From assembly GCA_021621525.1 (NCBI GenBank), contig JAJVUU010000040.1:1-17049 (forward strand): DNA of 17,049 nt, given 5' to 3'. Position numbers and translations under genes: made by a program. Of this stretch, positions 7,446 through 14,755 are shown one piece after another. This DNA comes from Caryophanales bacterium. GTDB taxonomy: Bacteria > Bacillota_I > Bacilli_A > RFN20 > CAG-288. Numbering within the stretch: the first letter of the stretch is position 1; the number at the start of each line of letters is the position of its first letter. Under the pieces are notes generated by a model, which saw only the letters and a program-made list of their open reading frames with translations, did no database searches and was not told where the DNA came from.

Positions 7446-7469
7446 TCCTGCTTCAAGCAGGATTTTTTT
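7446..7469 (+). terminator. Rho-independent terminator of the tRNA operon
   Basis: Stem tcctgc/gcagga (7446-7451, 7457-7462) with a 5-base loop, followed by seven T. It lies 20 bp after tRNA-Leu. Confidence 0.85.
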
Positions 7470-7484
7470 ATTTCTTTTTTACTT

Positions 7485-7505
7485 GCCCTCAGCCGGACTC
7501 GACCG
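7485..7505 (-). other. Possible inverted remnant of a tRNA T-arm
   Basis: On the minus strand this stretch reads CCGGTCGAGTCCGGCTGAGG, close to the T-arm of the neighbouring tRNA-Leu (CCGGTTCGAGTCCGGCTCCGG) but lacking one T of the loop and in the opposite orientation. No D-arm or anticodon arm is visible next to it. The rest of 7470-7574 holds nothing I can name. Confidence 0.25.
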
Positions 7506-7574
7506 GAAACGGATAACAAGTGGAGTGCTGATTCTTGACAGAACATCATCTATCAAAATCTGTTTGTAAGACAC

Positions 7575-7604
7575 AAAAAAAGACCGACACCGAAGCATCA
7601 GTCT
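7575..7604 (-). terminator. Rho-independent terminator of the initiator tRNA gene
   Basis: On the minus strand a 10-bp stem (7595-7604 with 7581-7590, including G-U pairs) encloses a TTCG tetraloop closed by C-G, followed by seven T (7581 down to 7575, the first shared with the stem). It lies 12 bp past the tRNA 3' end. Confidence 0.85.
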
Positions 7605-7616
7605 TGCTATCATTCA

Positions 7617-7691
7617 TGGTAGCGGGGAAAGGATTCGAACCAATGACCTCCAGGTTATGAGCCTGGCGAGCTACCACTGCTCCACCCCGCG
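7617..7691 (-). tRNA. tRNA-fMet, initiator (anticodon CAU), with atypical stems
   Basis: A 75-base cloverleaf with encoded CCA. The 5' half CGCGGGGTGGAGCAG and the anticodon loop CTCATAA are those of bacterial initiator tRNA (elongator tRNA-Met normally has a TTCATAC-type loop). The A11-U24 pair and the lack of a Watson-Crick pair at 1-72 are also initiator traits, though here it is C1-U72 rather than the usual C1-A72. Oddities: the anticodon stem has A29-U41 in place of the first of the three conserved G-C pairs, the T-stem has U-U oppositions at 50-64 and 51-63, and the D-loop has only 7 bases. A good promoter and terminator suggest it is transcribed. Confidence 0.88.
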
Positions 7692-7715
7692 ATATAGGTA
7701 CTAGATTTTCCTAGC

Positions 7716-7732
7716 GAAGTACATTATACTTC
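7716..7732. promoter_or_regulatory. Inverted repeat over two divergent -10 boxes
   Basis: GAAGTA-N5-TACTTC spans 7716-7732. It covers the minus-strand -10 of the initiator tRNA (7723-7728) and a plus-strand TATACT (7725-7730) that could serve the ATP-grasp gene. It may be an operator, or just the symmetry of two overlapping -10 boxes. The plus-strand promoter has no clear -35. Confidence 0.35.
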
Positions 7733-7751
7733 TATAAGTCTTTGATTGCAA
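7723..7751 (-). promoter_or_regulatory. Promoter of the initiator tRNA gene
   Basis: On the minus strand: TTGCAA (7751-7746), 17-bp spacer, TATAAT (7728-7723). Transcription would start near 7716, about 25 bases before the tRNA. Confidence 0.8.
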
Positions 7752-7776
7752 GCATTATTTCAAGAAGGTATAACGA

Positions 7777-8673
7777 ATGTCTGAAAAAGGTCTTATCATC
7801 ATCAATTCCTATGTCATCAATCCCAACAATCTTTATAAAATCAAAAGGCTGGAGGAAGAGTTCCTTCCCTATGGAATCACCTTGGAAGTCAGGGATGCCA
7901 TATCCATGCTCCCCCTATGCTATGGAGACATGACTCAACTTGATCTCTCCGCCTATTCCTTCTGTATCGATATGGACAAGGATATGTATCTGGCAAAGAT
8001 CATCTCCCAGGGGATTCCTCTTTTCAATTCCTATGAATCCATGATGTCATCCGATGACAAGATGAAGTCCATCCTTGCCCTGAAGGGAAGCGGAATAAGG
8101 GTTCCTTTGACCATACCTGCTCCCTTATGCTATACCCGGAATCCCAAGAAGGAGACCGTCTCTCTATTCTTAGACAAGGTAGAAGGAAGCCTTGGCTATC
8201 CCCTTGTCTTCAAGGAATGCCACGGCTCCTTAGGAAGACAGGTGAAGCTTATCAGAAGCCGGGAAGAACTGACCAAGACGGAATATGCAAACCTTTCCAT
8301 CCCTCATCTATACGAAGCCTACCTTTCAAGACATAGCGGTCATGACTACAGGATCATCGTCATCGATGACAAGGTCATCTGCTGCATGGAGAGAATCAAC
8401 CTCCATGACTTCCGTTCCAACATCGCCTTGGGCGGAAAAGGATATGACGTCACCGATAGCCTTCCTGATTCCTATAAAGAAGTTGCCTTGAAGGCTGCCA
8501 AGAGACTGGGTCTCATCTATGCCGGCATCGACGTAGGAACGGATGACGAAGACAATCCTGTCTTCATCGAAGCCAACGGCAATGCCTTCTTCACCGAAGT
8601 CGAAGAGGTCTGCCATGTCAATGTCGCAAAGGCACTCGCAGCATGCATCCAAAAGAAGGTACACAAAAGCTAA
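7777..8673 (+). CDS. RimK-like ATP-grasp ligase, substrate unknown
   Basis: A 298-aa ATP-grasp protein that should activate a carboxylate with ATP and join it to an amine. Residues 1-90 form an alpha/beta pre-ATP-grasp domain. The ATP-binding lysine is in VFKECHGSLGRQV (Lys146 and the following Gly/Ser loop), then YLSRHSGHDYRIIVI, the RimK-type R-S-N element in DFRSNIALGG (213-215), and metal ligands Asp252 in AGIDVG, Glu265 and Asn267 in FIEANGNAFF. This resembles the RimK/LysX alpha-L-glutamate ligase group more than D-Ala-D-Ala ligase. The start has agaagg 8 bases upstream. It stands alone between the solo tRNA gene and the convergent peptidase operon, so context gives no substrate. The family is well supported; I cannot assign a specific product. 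Confidence 0.85.
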   Translation: MSEKGLIIINSYVINPNNLYKIKRLEEEFLPYGITLEVRDAISMLPLCYGDMTQLDLSAYSFCIDMDKDMYLAKIISQGIPLFNSYESMMSSDDKMKSILALKGSGIRVPLTIPAPLCYTRNPKKETVSLFLDKVEGSLGYPLVFKECHGSLGRQVKLIRSREELTKTEYANLSIPHLYEAYLSRHSGHDYRIIVIDDKVICCMERINLHDFRSNIALGGKGYDVTDSLPDSYKEVALKAAKRLGLIYAGIDVGTDDEDNPVFIEANGNAFFTEVEEVCHVNVAKALAACIQKKVHKS

Positions 8674-8743
8674 AGTTCTCTTTGCTTCCGGTAGTGGCAT
8701 GACCCTCTTCGATTTCAGGAATCGAATCCCATATGTGGCAGGC

Positions 8744-8763
8744 AAGGCAATCGTTGCCTTTTT
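8744..8763 (+). terminator. Terminator of the ATP-grasp gene
   Basis: Stem aaggcaa/ttgcctt (8744-8750, 8754-8760) with a short loop and a five-T run ending at 8763. It lies 70 bp after the stop codon. Confidence 0.7.
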
Positions 8764-8811
8764 CCAGGCATAATATTACGCTTTTTTCATATCCTGTTTA
8801 AATATTGATAT

Positions 8812-8848
8812 TAAAAAGCCACTCATCATCATTCAAAAAATGATGGCT
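8812..8848 (-). other. Second hairpin with T-run on the minus strand, unexplained
   Basis: On the minus strand agcc/ggct (8848-8845, 8820-8817) encloses an imperfect atgatg/catcat stem, followed by TTTTTA. It resembles a weak terminator, yet the peptidase operon already has a strong one 70 bp earlier. It could be a backup terminator or the end of a small transcript from 8850-8917. I see no convincing gene or promoter there. Confidence 0.3.
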
Positions 8849-8917
8849 ATGCATACCTCTTTCTACATCTCCTTAGCCATTGTCATCCTACCAAAAGCAT
8901 CAGGAATATGCTTCCTC

Positions 8918-8951
8918 AAAAAAAGGACAGCCTCATGACGAAGCCATCCTT
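8918..8951 (-). terminator. Rho-independent terminator of the M32-M3 peptidase operon
   Basis: On the minus strand a 13-bp stem with some G-U pairs (AAGGATGGCTTCG with TGAGGCTGTCCTT, 8951 to 8923) and a 3-base loop, followed by a T-run to 8918. It begins 12 bp after the oligoendopeptidase stop. Confidence 0.85.
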
Positions 8952-8963
8952 GGACTGCTATTT

Positions 8964-10694
8964 TTACTTATCCAGCCTGAGAGGATCAAACGTAGAAAGA
9001 TATTTCATGATGCCGTCAGCGACATCCTTTAAGGTATCTCCATCCATCGGGTTCTGGATTCCGGCCTTCTTAAGAAGTTCACGGAAAGGATATTTTCCAC
9101 CAAGCCTGTCAAAGGCAAGATACTTTTCAAACGCCTTCTTATGATCAACCTGGGCTTCCTCAAAGAACTCCAGGGCGACAACCTGAGCGATGGTGTAGTC
9201 AAGATAATAGAGCGGATTTTCAAAGATGTGGTGCTGTCTCTCCCAATATCCGCCGCTGGAAAGGAAAACGTTGTCCTTGAACTGGCGATGCGGAAGGAAT
9301 TCAAGCTCTATCTTTCTCCAATAGGCCTTCCTCTCGGCATGGCTCATCTCCGGATGCTCATAGCAATACGTCTGGAACTGATCGACGATGCATCCATAGG
9401 GGATGAAGGTGATGGCATCGCAGAGATGCTGATAACGATATTTGTCGGTATCTTCCTTGAAGAAGAAAGACATATAGGGATAGGTCAGATATTCCATGGA
9501 CATGGAATGCATCTCGGCACATTCCATACCGGGCGTACGATAGCTAGGGACATCGGTCTCTTCAGCACCTAAGAATCCCTGCAAGGCATGACCGAATTCA
9601 TGGGTGAGGACATCGACATCACCGGAAGTGCCGTTGAAGTTGGAGAAGATGAGGCTGGTCTTAAGTCCGCAGACATAATCCATGTATCCGCCACCTGCCT
9701 TGTTCTTCTTGGCGACCAGATCCATACAGCCATGGTCGACCATGAAGTCAAAATACCTGCTTGCCGTAGGATCCATCTCGGCATACATCTTTCTGGCAGC
9801 CTCGACAAGCTCTTCCGGCGTTCCCTTTGGCGTAGGATTGCCACTTTTATAGAAGATGTTGTAATCCACGCTTCTGGTATCCTCACCATAGCCGAGTCTT
9901 TCCTTCTGATCGGCAAAGATGCGTTCAGAAAGAGGAACGATGTATTTCAAGATCTTCTCCCGATAGACCCTGGCATCCTCCTTGTTCCAATCAAGCCTTC
10001 CCATCCTGTCATAGCCAAGCTGGACGAAGTCCTCATAGCCGAGCTTCTTGGCAATCCTGGTCCTGGTCTTGACCATCGCATCATAGATGTCACCGATTTC
10101 CTCGTCCTTCTCGGCATAGAAAGCCATGACCTTGTCATAGGCTTCGATTCTCGTATCCCTGTCAAGGGAAGAAGTGAACTTTCCCATCTGAGGAATGGAA
10201 TACTTGTTCCCGCGGAATTCGATGATGGCAGAAGATACAAGCTTGATATAGGAAGAGACTTCCTTGTTCTCTTCGACGAGGTCAGGTACGATTTCACTGC
10301 TGAAGGTCTTCAGAGAGAGGGCAATCTGATCAAAATAGAGCTGACCGAACTCTTCGACGAGTTCCTTGCGGAAAGAAGAGGCAAAGACATCCTTCTCAAA
10401 CTGGTTGATAGCTTCCTCGATGGAAGGAAGAATCTCATCAAGAAGGTCCTGAAGCTTGGTGTATCTCTCATCGGAAGTATCGATCGTATGATGGAAGTTG
10501 ACCAGAGAGACGATGCTGAAAAGATCATCCTGAAGAGTAAAGTATCTTCTGATGACAGAAGCTGCTTCCTTTCCGGAAGTGGCCTTCTTGAGATCCGTGT
10601 CAAGAAGAGTGATCTCATGGATGATGTCATCCTTGTCGGGGGTCTCGACCTCGACATCCTTCAGTTTCTTGAAATCCGGGCTGAAATGCTGCAT
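8964..10694 (-). CDS. M3-family oligoendopeptidase (PepF-like zinc metallopeptidase)
   Basis: Cytoplasmic zinc peptidase that cuts short peptides, probably in peptide recycling. It has 576 aa, as usual for the M3 oligoendopeptidase group, and no signal peptide. The zinc site is HEFGH (His365, Glu366, His369), with a likely third ligand Glu394 in an ExxS element 25 residues on. The tyrosine-rich C-terminal region around FLPHRQF and YYLDYTIAQ is typical of the family. The N-terminal half is helical and charged. The start ATG (10694-10692) has aaggagg 8 bases upstream, and that site lies inside the end of the M32 gene; the upstream stop touches this ATG (TAA|ATG), so the two are co-translated. 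The exact subfamily name (PepF versus other M3B members) is not resolved. Confidence 0.93.
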   Translation of the reverse strand: MQHFSPDFKKLKDVEVETPDKDDIIHEITLLDTDLKKATSGKEAASVIRRYFTLQDDLFSIVSLVNFHHTIDTSDERYTKLQDLLDEILPSIEEAINQFEKDVFASSFRKELVEEFGQLYFDQIALSLKTFSSEIVPDLVEENKEVSSYIKLVSSAIIEFRGNKYSIPQMGKFTSSLDRDTRIEAYDKVMAFYAEKDEEIGDIYDAMVKTRTRIAKKLGYEDFVQLGYDRMGRLDWNKEDARVYREKILKYIVPLSERIFADQKERLGYGEDTRSVDYNIFYKSGNPTPKGTPEELVEAARKMYAEMDPTASRYFDFMVDHGCMDLVAKKNKAGGGYMDYVCGLKTSLIFSNFNGTSGDVDVLTHEFGHALQGFLGAEETDVPSYRTPGMECAEMHSMSMEYLTYPYMSFFFKEDTDKYRYQHLCDAITFIPYGCIVDQFQTYCYEHPEMSHAERKAYWRKIELEFLPHRQFKDNVFLSSGGYWERQHHIFENPLYYLDYTIAQVVALEFFEEAQVDHKKAFEKYLAFDRLGGKYPFRELLKKAGIQNPMDGDTLKDVADGIMKYLSTFDPLRLDK

Positions 10695-12248
10695 TTACTT
10701 TTCCTCCTTCTGAGCATTCTTGATATCAATCTTGGTAAGATGATAGAGTTTGGTGAACTTCTTGGTCAGATATTCGACATAATCCTTGGCGGAGAATTCT
10801 TCTCCGGTGATTTTCCTGATCCATTCCTTGGTGTCAAGCAAGGGAGCCTTGGCAAAGACATTTTCCTTCATCCAATCCAGGATGACATTCATCTTGCCTG
10901 CCTTGACAGTCTTGGCAAAGCCGATTTCTTCATCCATCTTCTTCAGATACATGACATTCATGGCATTTCCCATGGCATAGGTCGGGAAATAACCAAATCC
11001 GCTCGTCCAATGGACATCCTGGAGGATACCTTGGGCATCCGAGGAAGCCTTGATTCCGAAATAGGCTTCATACATGTCGTTCCATTTCTTGCTGAGGGTA
11101 TCAAAATCGACATTTCCTGCCATGATTTCCTTCTCAAGACGGTAACGGATGATGATATGGAGGGTGTAGGTGAGTTCATCGGCCTCCGTACGAAGAAGGT
11201 TCTTCTGATCGATATAGTTGACACCTTCATAGAAGTCTTCCTCACTGACATCAGACATCTCTTCGGCAAAGAGTTCCATGAACTTCGGATAGATGGCATG
11301 GATGTATTCCTTGCTTCTGCCGATGACGTTCTCATAGAAGCGGGAGACGGATTCATGCTTGGCCATGCTCAGACATCCTTCTCCAAGATGGTAGGTGAAC
11401 ACCTCCTTGGGAATATTCAATCCGAAGATGGCATGTCCGCCTTCATGGATGACGGAATACATGTTGGAGACGAAATTGTCTTCGAAGTACTTCGTTGTGA
11501 CCCTGACATCATCCTTGCCAAACTGTTCCGTAAACGGATGTTCGGTCGTAGATAAGGAACCTCTTTGGAAATCAAATCCGTTGAATTCAAGAAGATACCT
11601 GGAAAACTCTTCCTGCTTGGCGATAGGTACCTTGCGATTCAAAAAGTCATGTCTGGGAACATACTTTGACTTTCTGACAGCCTTGTAGAGAGGGACGATT
11701 CCCTTCTCGAGTTCGTCAAAGAAGACATCCAGATCCGCACTGGAGAAGCCATGTTCGAAGTCTGAAATCAATACATCATAGGCGTTCTCGCAGGTCCCCG
11801 TCCTTGCTTCCACCAAGGTTCTTTCCATATCGGCAATCTTCTTCAAGGTATCCTTGAATTCCTCATAGGAATCATCTTCCTTGGCCTTGATCCATGTGAT
11901 ATAGGCCTTGCTGAAGAGTTCGTTTGCCTCATTGTCAAGGCTGGGAGAGATGCCCTTCTGCTGTTCCAAGTCCCTGTGAAGAAGTTCGATGAGCCTTTTA
12001 GACCACACATCGAGGGTATCATAGTCAGTCGTAAAGAGCTTATGGACGGAAAAGATATAATCCGGATCCTTCTTGAGCTTGAATATTTCAGCCTGGAGAG
12101 AGGTGATGTTGTCGGCATCTTCCATCATTCCGCCCTTGGGGGCAGCTGTCTCCATATCATAGCTTAAGATCTTGCAGATATGATCCTTTCTCTCCCTTTG
12201 GGAAAGCTTTGCAAAAAGTTCATCCAAATCACGGCGAATAGCACCCAT
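10695..12248 (-). CDS. M32-family metallocarboxypeptidase (carboxypeptidase Taq type)
   Basis: Zinc carboxypeptidase that trims residues from peptide C-termini in the cytoplasm; no signal peptide. It has 517 aa, close to the usual 500. The M32 motifs appear in order: HPF (in TEHPFTEQF), DVRVTT, HEGGH (His268, Glu269, His272), HES (298-300) with Glu299 as likely third zinc ligand, a variant of the IRxxAD motif (RTEADELTY) and GILQDVHW. The start has ggagg 6 bases upstream. It is first in an operon with the M3 oligoendopeptidase, which fits stepwise degradation: endopeptidase cuts, then C-terminal trimming. It is divergent from pnp across 186 bp. Confidence 0.95.
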   Translation of the reverse strand: MGAIRRDLDELFAKLSQRERKDHICKILSYDMETAAPKGGMMEDADNITSLQAEIFKLKKDPDYIFSVHKLFTTDYDTLDVWSKRLIELLHRDLEQQKGISPSLDNEANELFSKAYITWIKAKEDDSYEEFKDTLKKIADMERTLVEARTGTCENAYDVLISDFEHGFSSADLDVFFDELEKGIVPLYKAVRKSKYVPRHDFLNRKVPIAKQEEFSRYLLEFNGFDFQRGSLSTTEHPFTEQFGKDDVRVTTKYFEDNFVSNMYSVIHEGGHAIFGLNIPKEVFTYHLGEGCLSMAKHESVSRFYENVIGRSKEYIHAIYPKFMELFAEEMSDVSEEDFYEGVNYIDQKNLLRTEADELTYTLHIIIRYRLEKEIMAGNVDFDTLSKKWNDMYEAYFGIKASSDAQGILQDVHWTSGFGYFPTYAMGNAMNVMYLKKMDEEIGFAKTVKAGKMNVILDWMKENVFAKAPLLDTKEWIRKITGEEFSAKDYVEYLTKKFTKLYHLTKIDIKNAQKEEK

Positions 12249-12274
12249 AAAGCACCTCCAAATAAAACATCACT

Positions 12275-12303
12275 ATTATAAGTATCCAATCTCGATTCAT
12301 CAA
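12275..12303 (-). promoter_or_regulatory. Promoter of the M32-M3 peptidase operon
   Basis: On the minus strand: TTGATG (12303-12298), 17-bp spacer, TATAAT (12280-12275). Transcription would start near 12268, about 20 bases before the M32 ATG. Confidence 0.8.
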
Positions 12304-12392
12304 CATTCCATTTTCATCCAAGCCACGTGAAAGGAATCCATCAAGCCAAAGGGGATAATTTACAAAAACTATCACGCAAGGAGCCACCGATA

Positions 12393-12401
12393 TGGTAGAA
12401 T
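12393..12401 (+). promoter_or_regulatory. Extended -10 promoter for pnp
   Basis: TGGTAGAAT: -10 TAGAAT at 12396-12401 with upstream TG. There is no good -35 at 16-18 bp, as with the ispD promoter. The leader is about 27 bases and carries agaggt (12423-12428). Confidence 0.55.
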
Positions 12402-12434
12402 AACGCCTGTATAAATAAATATAGAGGTAAAAAA

Positions 12435-14666
12435 ATGTCAAAAAGTGTGTTCACTCTCGACTTCTACGGAAAGACTCTCACCGTGGAAACCGGAGAAATC
12501 GCCAAGCAAGCCGACGGCTCTGCTTTCGTCCGCTTCAACGACACGGCTGTCTTATGTGCAGCCTGCGGTGCCAAGGAAGCCAAACTCGGGCAGGATTTCT
12601 TCCCGCTCACCGTCAATTATTTTGAAAGACAGTATGCTGCCGGAAAGATTCCGGGCAGCTTCTTGAGAAGAGAAGGAAGACAGTCTACCCGTGAAACCCT
12701 GATTTCACGTCTTATCGACCGTCCGATTCGTCCGATGTTCCCGGAAGGCTATGTCAACGAGACCCAGGTCACCTGCCAGGTCATGAGTGCCGATCCTACC
12801 GGATGCCCGGATATGACAGCCATGTTCGGTGCCTCCTTGGCCCTCTGCCTCTCTGACATCCCCTTCGAAGGACCTATCGCCGGCGTCCATGTCGGCAGAA
12901 TCGACGGACAGTTCGTCATCGATCCTAGCGAAGAAGAGATGAAGAAGTCTGACATCGACCTTTCCGTCGCCGGTACCGAAGTCGCCATCAACATGGTCGA
13001 AGCCGGTGCCCAGGAGGTCAGCGAAGATGATATGCTCGATGCCCTCAAGGTAGGTTTTGAAGCCATCCAGAAGCTTTGTGTCTTCCAGAAGGAAATCACT
13101 GCCAAGGTCGGCAAGGCCAAACGTCCGCTCAACATCTACCATATCGATGAAGCCTTCAAGGACAAGTGCCTGAACTACATCGCCGAAGGTCAGAGCGAAA
13201 CTCAGCAGGTCAGGATCACCAAGGCCGTCTCCATCTTCGACAAGCTCGAAAGACAGAACACCATCGACGCCCTTGAGAAGGAAGTCATCGACCTCGTCGA
13301 CAAGGCCAACTTCCTCACCGGCGAAAAATACGAGACCACCCAGGCCCATGACCTTGCCGTCAATGAAGCCAAGGAAGTCCTCGAACAGGTCGTCAGGGAT
13401 GAGGTCAGAAGACTCATCACCGTCGACAAGGTCCGTCCGGATGGAAGAAAAGTCGATGAAATCCGTCCTCTTGATGCCCAGGTCCACATCCTTCCCAGAG
13501 CTCATGGTTCTGCCATGTTCACCCGTGGACAGACCCAGGTCATCTCTGCCTGTACCTTAGGCGACCTGGACGAAGCCCAGATTCTTGACAACATCACCGG
13601 TGAAACATCCAAGCGCTGGATGCACCATTATAACTTCCCGCCTTTCTCTGTCGGTGAACTCGGCAGAATGGGCACTCCAGGAAGAAGAGAAATCGGACAT
13701 GGCAACCTTGGCGAAAGAGCCTTGAGCTACGTCATCCCCGATGAAGATGAATTCCCATATACCATCCGCTGCGTCGCTGATGTCTGCGAATCCAACGGTT
13801 CCTCTTCCCAGGCCTCCATCTGCGCATCCTGCATGGCATTGATGGATGCCGGCGTCCCGATCAAAGCACCGGTCTCCGGTATCGCCATGGGTCTCATCAC
13901 CTCCGGCCCGCTCGACGGAAACCACCCCTATACCATCCTTACCGATATCCAGGGTATGGAAGACCATCTCGGTGACATGGACTTCAAGGTCGCCGGAACA
14001 CCTAACGGCATCACAGCCCTCCAGATGGATATCAAGATCCGTGGCATCACCTTCGACGTCCTCAGAGAAGCCCTCTACCAGGCCAAGCCTGCCAGAAAGC
14101 AGATTCTCGAAGTCATGCTCGCTGCCATCCCTGAACCGAGAGCCGAACTTTCCGAATTCGCTCTCAAGATGAAGAGATTCAACATCAATCCTGAGAAGAT
14201 CAGAGAAGTCATCGGATCCCAGGGTAAGGTCATCAACGGCATCATCGCCGACTGCAACAACGAAGTCAAGATCAACATCAACGACGACGGAAGAGTCATC
14301 ATCTACTCCGTCAAGAAGGATATGATCGAAAAGGCCTATGACGAGGTCATGAGCATCGCCAGGGAAGCCCAGGTCGGTGAAGTCTTCGATGCCAAGGTCG
14401 TCAGAGTCGAAACCTATGGAGCCTTCGTCAGGCTCTTCGGCGCTACCGATGCCCTTTGCCACATCTCCAAGCTCGGCTGGAACCGTGTCGATAAGGTTGA
14501 AGATGTCTGCAAGCTCGGTGACACCATCAAGGTCATCGTCACCGGAATCGACGCCCAGGGAAGAATCGACGTCTCCCACAGAGACCTTCTTCCGAAGCCG
14601 GAAGGCTATGTCGAAAGACCAGAGCGTCCTGCCGGCAAGAAGCCGTTCCATCACAATAACCACTAA
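12435..14666 (+). CDS. pnp: Polyribonucleotide nucleotidyltransferase (PNPase)
   Basis: Phosphorolytic 3'-5' exoribonuclease of mRNA decay, working as a trimer in the cytoplasm. It has 743 aa, near the usual 700-740. Domain order: first RNase PH domain (about 1-230) with the FFPLTVNYFERQYAAGK and RETLISRLIDRPIRP blocks, helical linker, second RNase PH domain (about 325-550) with SNGSSSQAS and the catalytic EDHLGDMDFK block (Asp510, Asp516 and Lys518, matching E. coli Asp486, Asp492 and Lys494), KH domain with GSQG (594-597), and S1 domain (about 648-715, from GEVFDAKVV). A short basic, His-rich tail ends the protein. The ribosome binding site is agaggt. rpsO, the common neighbour, is absent from this side. 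Confidence 0.98.
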   Translation: MSKSVFTLDFYGKTLTVETGEIAKQADGSAFVRFNDTAVLCAACGAKEAKLGQDFFPLTVNYFERQYAAGKIPGSFLRREGRQSTRETLISRLIDRPIRPMFPEGYVNETQVTCQVMSADPTGCPDMTAMFGASLALCLSDIPFEGPIAGVHVGRIDGQFVIDPSEEEMKKSDIDLSVAGTEVAINMVEAGAQEVSEDDMLDALKVGFEAIQKLCVFQKEITAKVGKAKRPLNIYHIDEAFKDKCLNYIAEGQSETQQVRITKAVSIFDKLERQNTIDALEKEVIDLVDKANFLTGEKYETTQAHDLAVNEAKEVLEQVVRDEVRRLITVDKVRPDGRKVDEIRPLDAQVHILPRAHGSAMFTRGQTQVISACTLGDLDEAQILDNITGETSKRWMHHYNFPPFSVGELGRMGTPGRREIGHGNLGERALSYVIPDEDEFPYTIRCVADVCESNGSSSQASICASCMALMDAGVPIKAPVSGIAMGLITSGPLDGNHPYTILTDIQGMEDHLGDMDFKVAGTPNGITALQMDIKIRGITFDVLREALYQAKPARKQILEVMLAAIPEPRAELSEFALKMKRFNINPEKIREVIGSQGKVINGIIADCNNEVKININDDGRVIIYSVKKDMIEKAYDEVMSIAREAQVGEVFDAKVVRVETYGAFVRLFGATDALCHISKLGWNRVDKVEDVCKLGDTIKVIVTGIDAQGRIDVSHRDLLPKPEGYVERPERPAGKKPFHHNNH

Positions 14667-14674
14667 TCTATATA

Positions 14675-14701
14675 AGCCCTGCCCAGTGCGGGGCTTTTTT
14701 T
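14675..14701 (+). terminator. Rho-independent terminator of pnp
   Basis: 8-bp stem agccctgc/gcggggct (one G-U pair; 14675-14682, 14688-14695) with a 5-base loop, then seven T (14695-14701, the first shared with the stem). It begins 8 bp after the stop. Confidence 0.9.
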
Positions 14702-14739
14702 GCCTTTTTCCTGAAATCCTTTATGAAAGAGGCCTGATT

Positions 14740-14748
14740 TGGTATAAT
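14740..14748 (+). promoter_or_regulatory. Extended -10 promoter directly abutting the lipoprotein ATG
   Basis: TGGTATAAT: consensus -10 at 14743-14748 with upstream TG. Only 7 bases separate it from the ATG at 14756, so transcription should begin at or within a base or two of the start codon. No clear -35. Confidence 0.7.
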
Positions 14749-14755
14749 TCTTGAA

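Noticed and set aside
7535..7540. TTGACA as a promoter element between the tRNA operon and the initiator tRNA
   Set aside because: No -10 at the right spacing, and nothing on the plus strand for it to transcribe before 7777.
6964..7569. Open frames on both strands across the tRNA cluster
   Set aside because: They are translations of tRNA genes (they read as the GFEP/PDSNR-type peptides commonly misannotated there) and have no independent support.
9588..11555. A 655-codon open frame on the plus strand running opposite both metallopeptidase genes
   Set aside because: It lies antisense to two genes with complete zinc motifs. Its Ile/Asp/Leu/Gly-rich composition is what results from reading C-ending codons backwards, and it crosses the boundary of the two real genes.
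13557..14663. A 368-codon minus-strand frame opposite pnp
   Set aside because: Same antisense artefact; it overlies the conserved RNase PH, KH and S1 domains.
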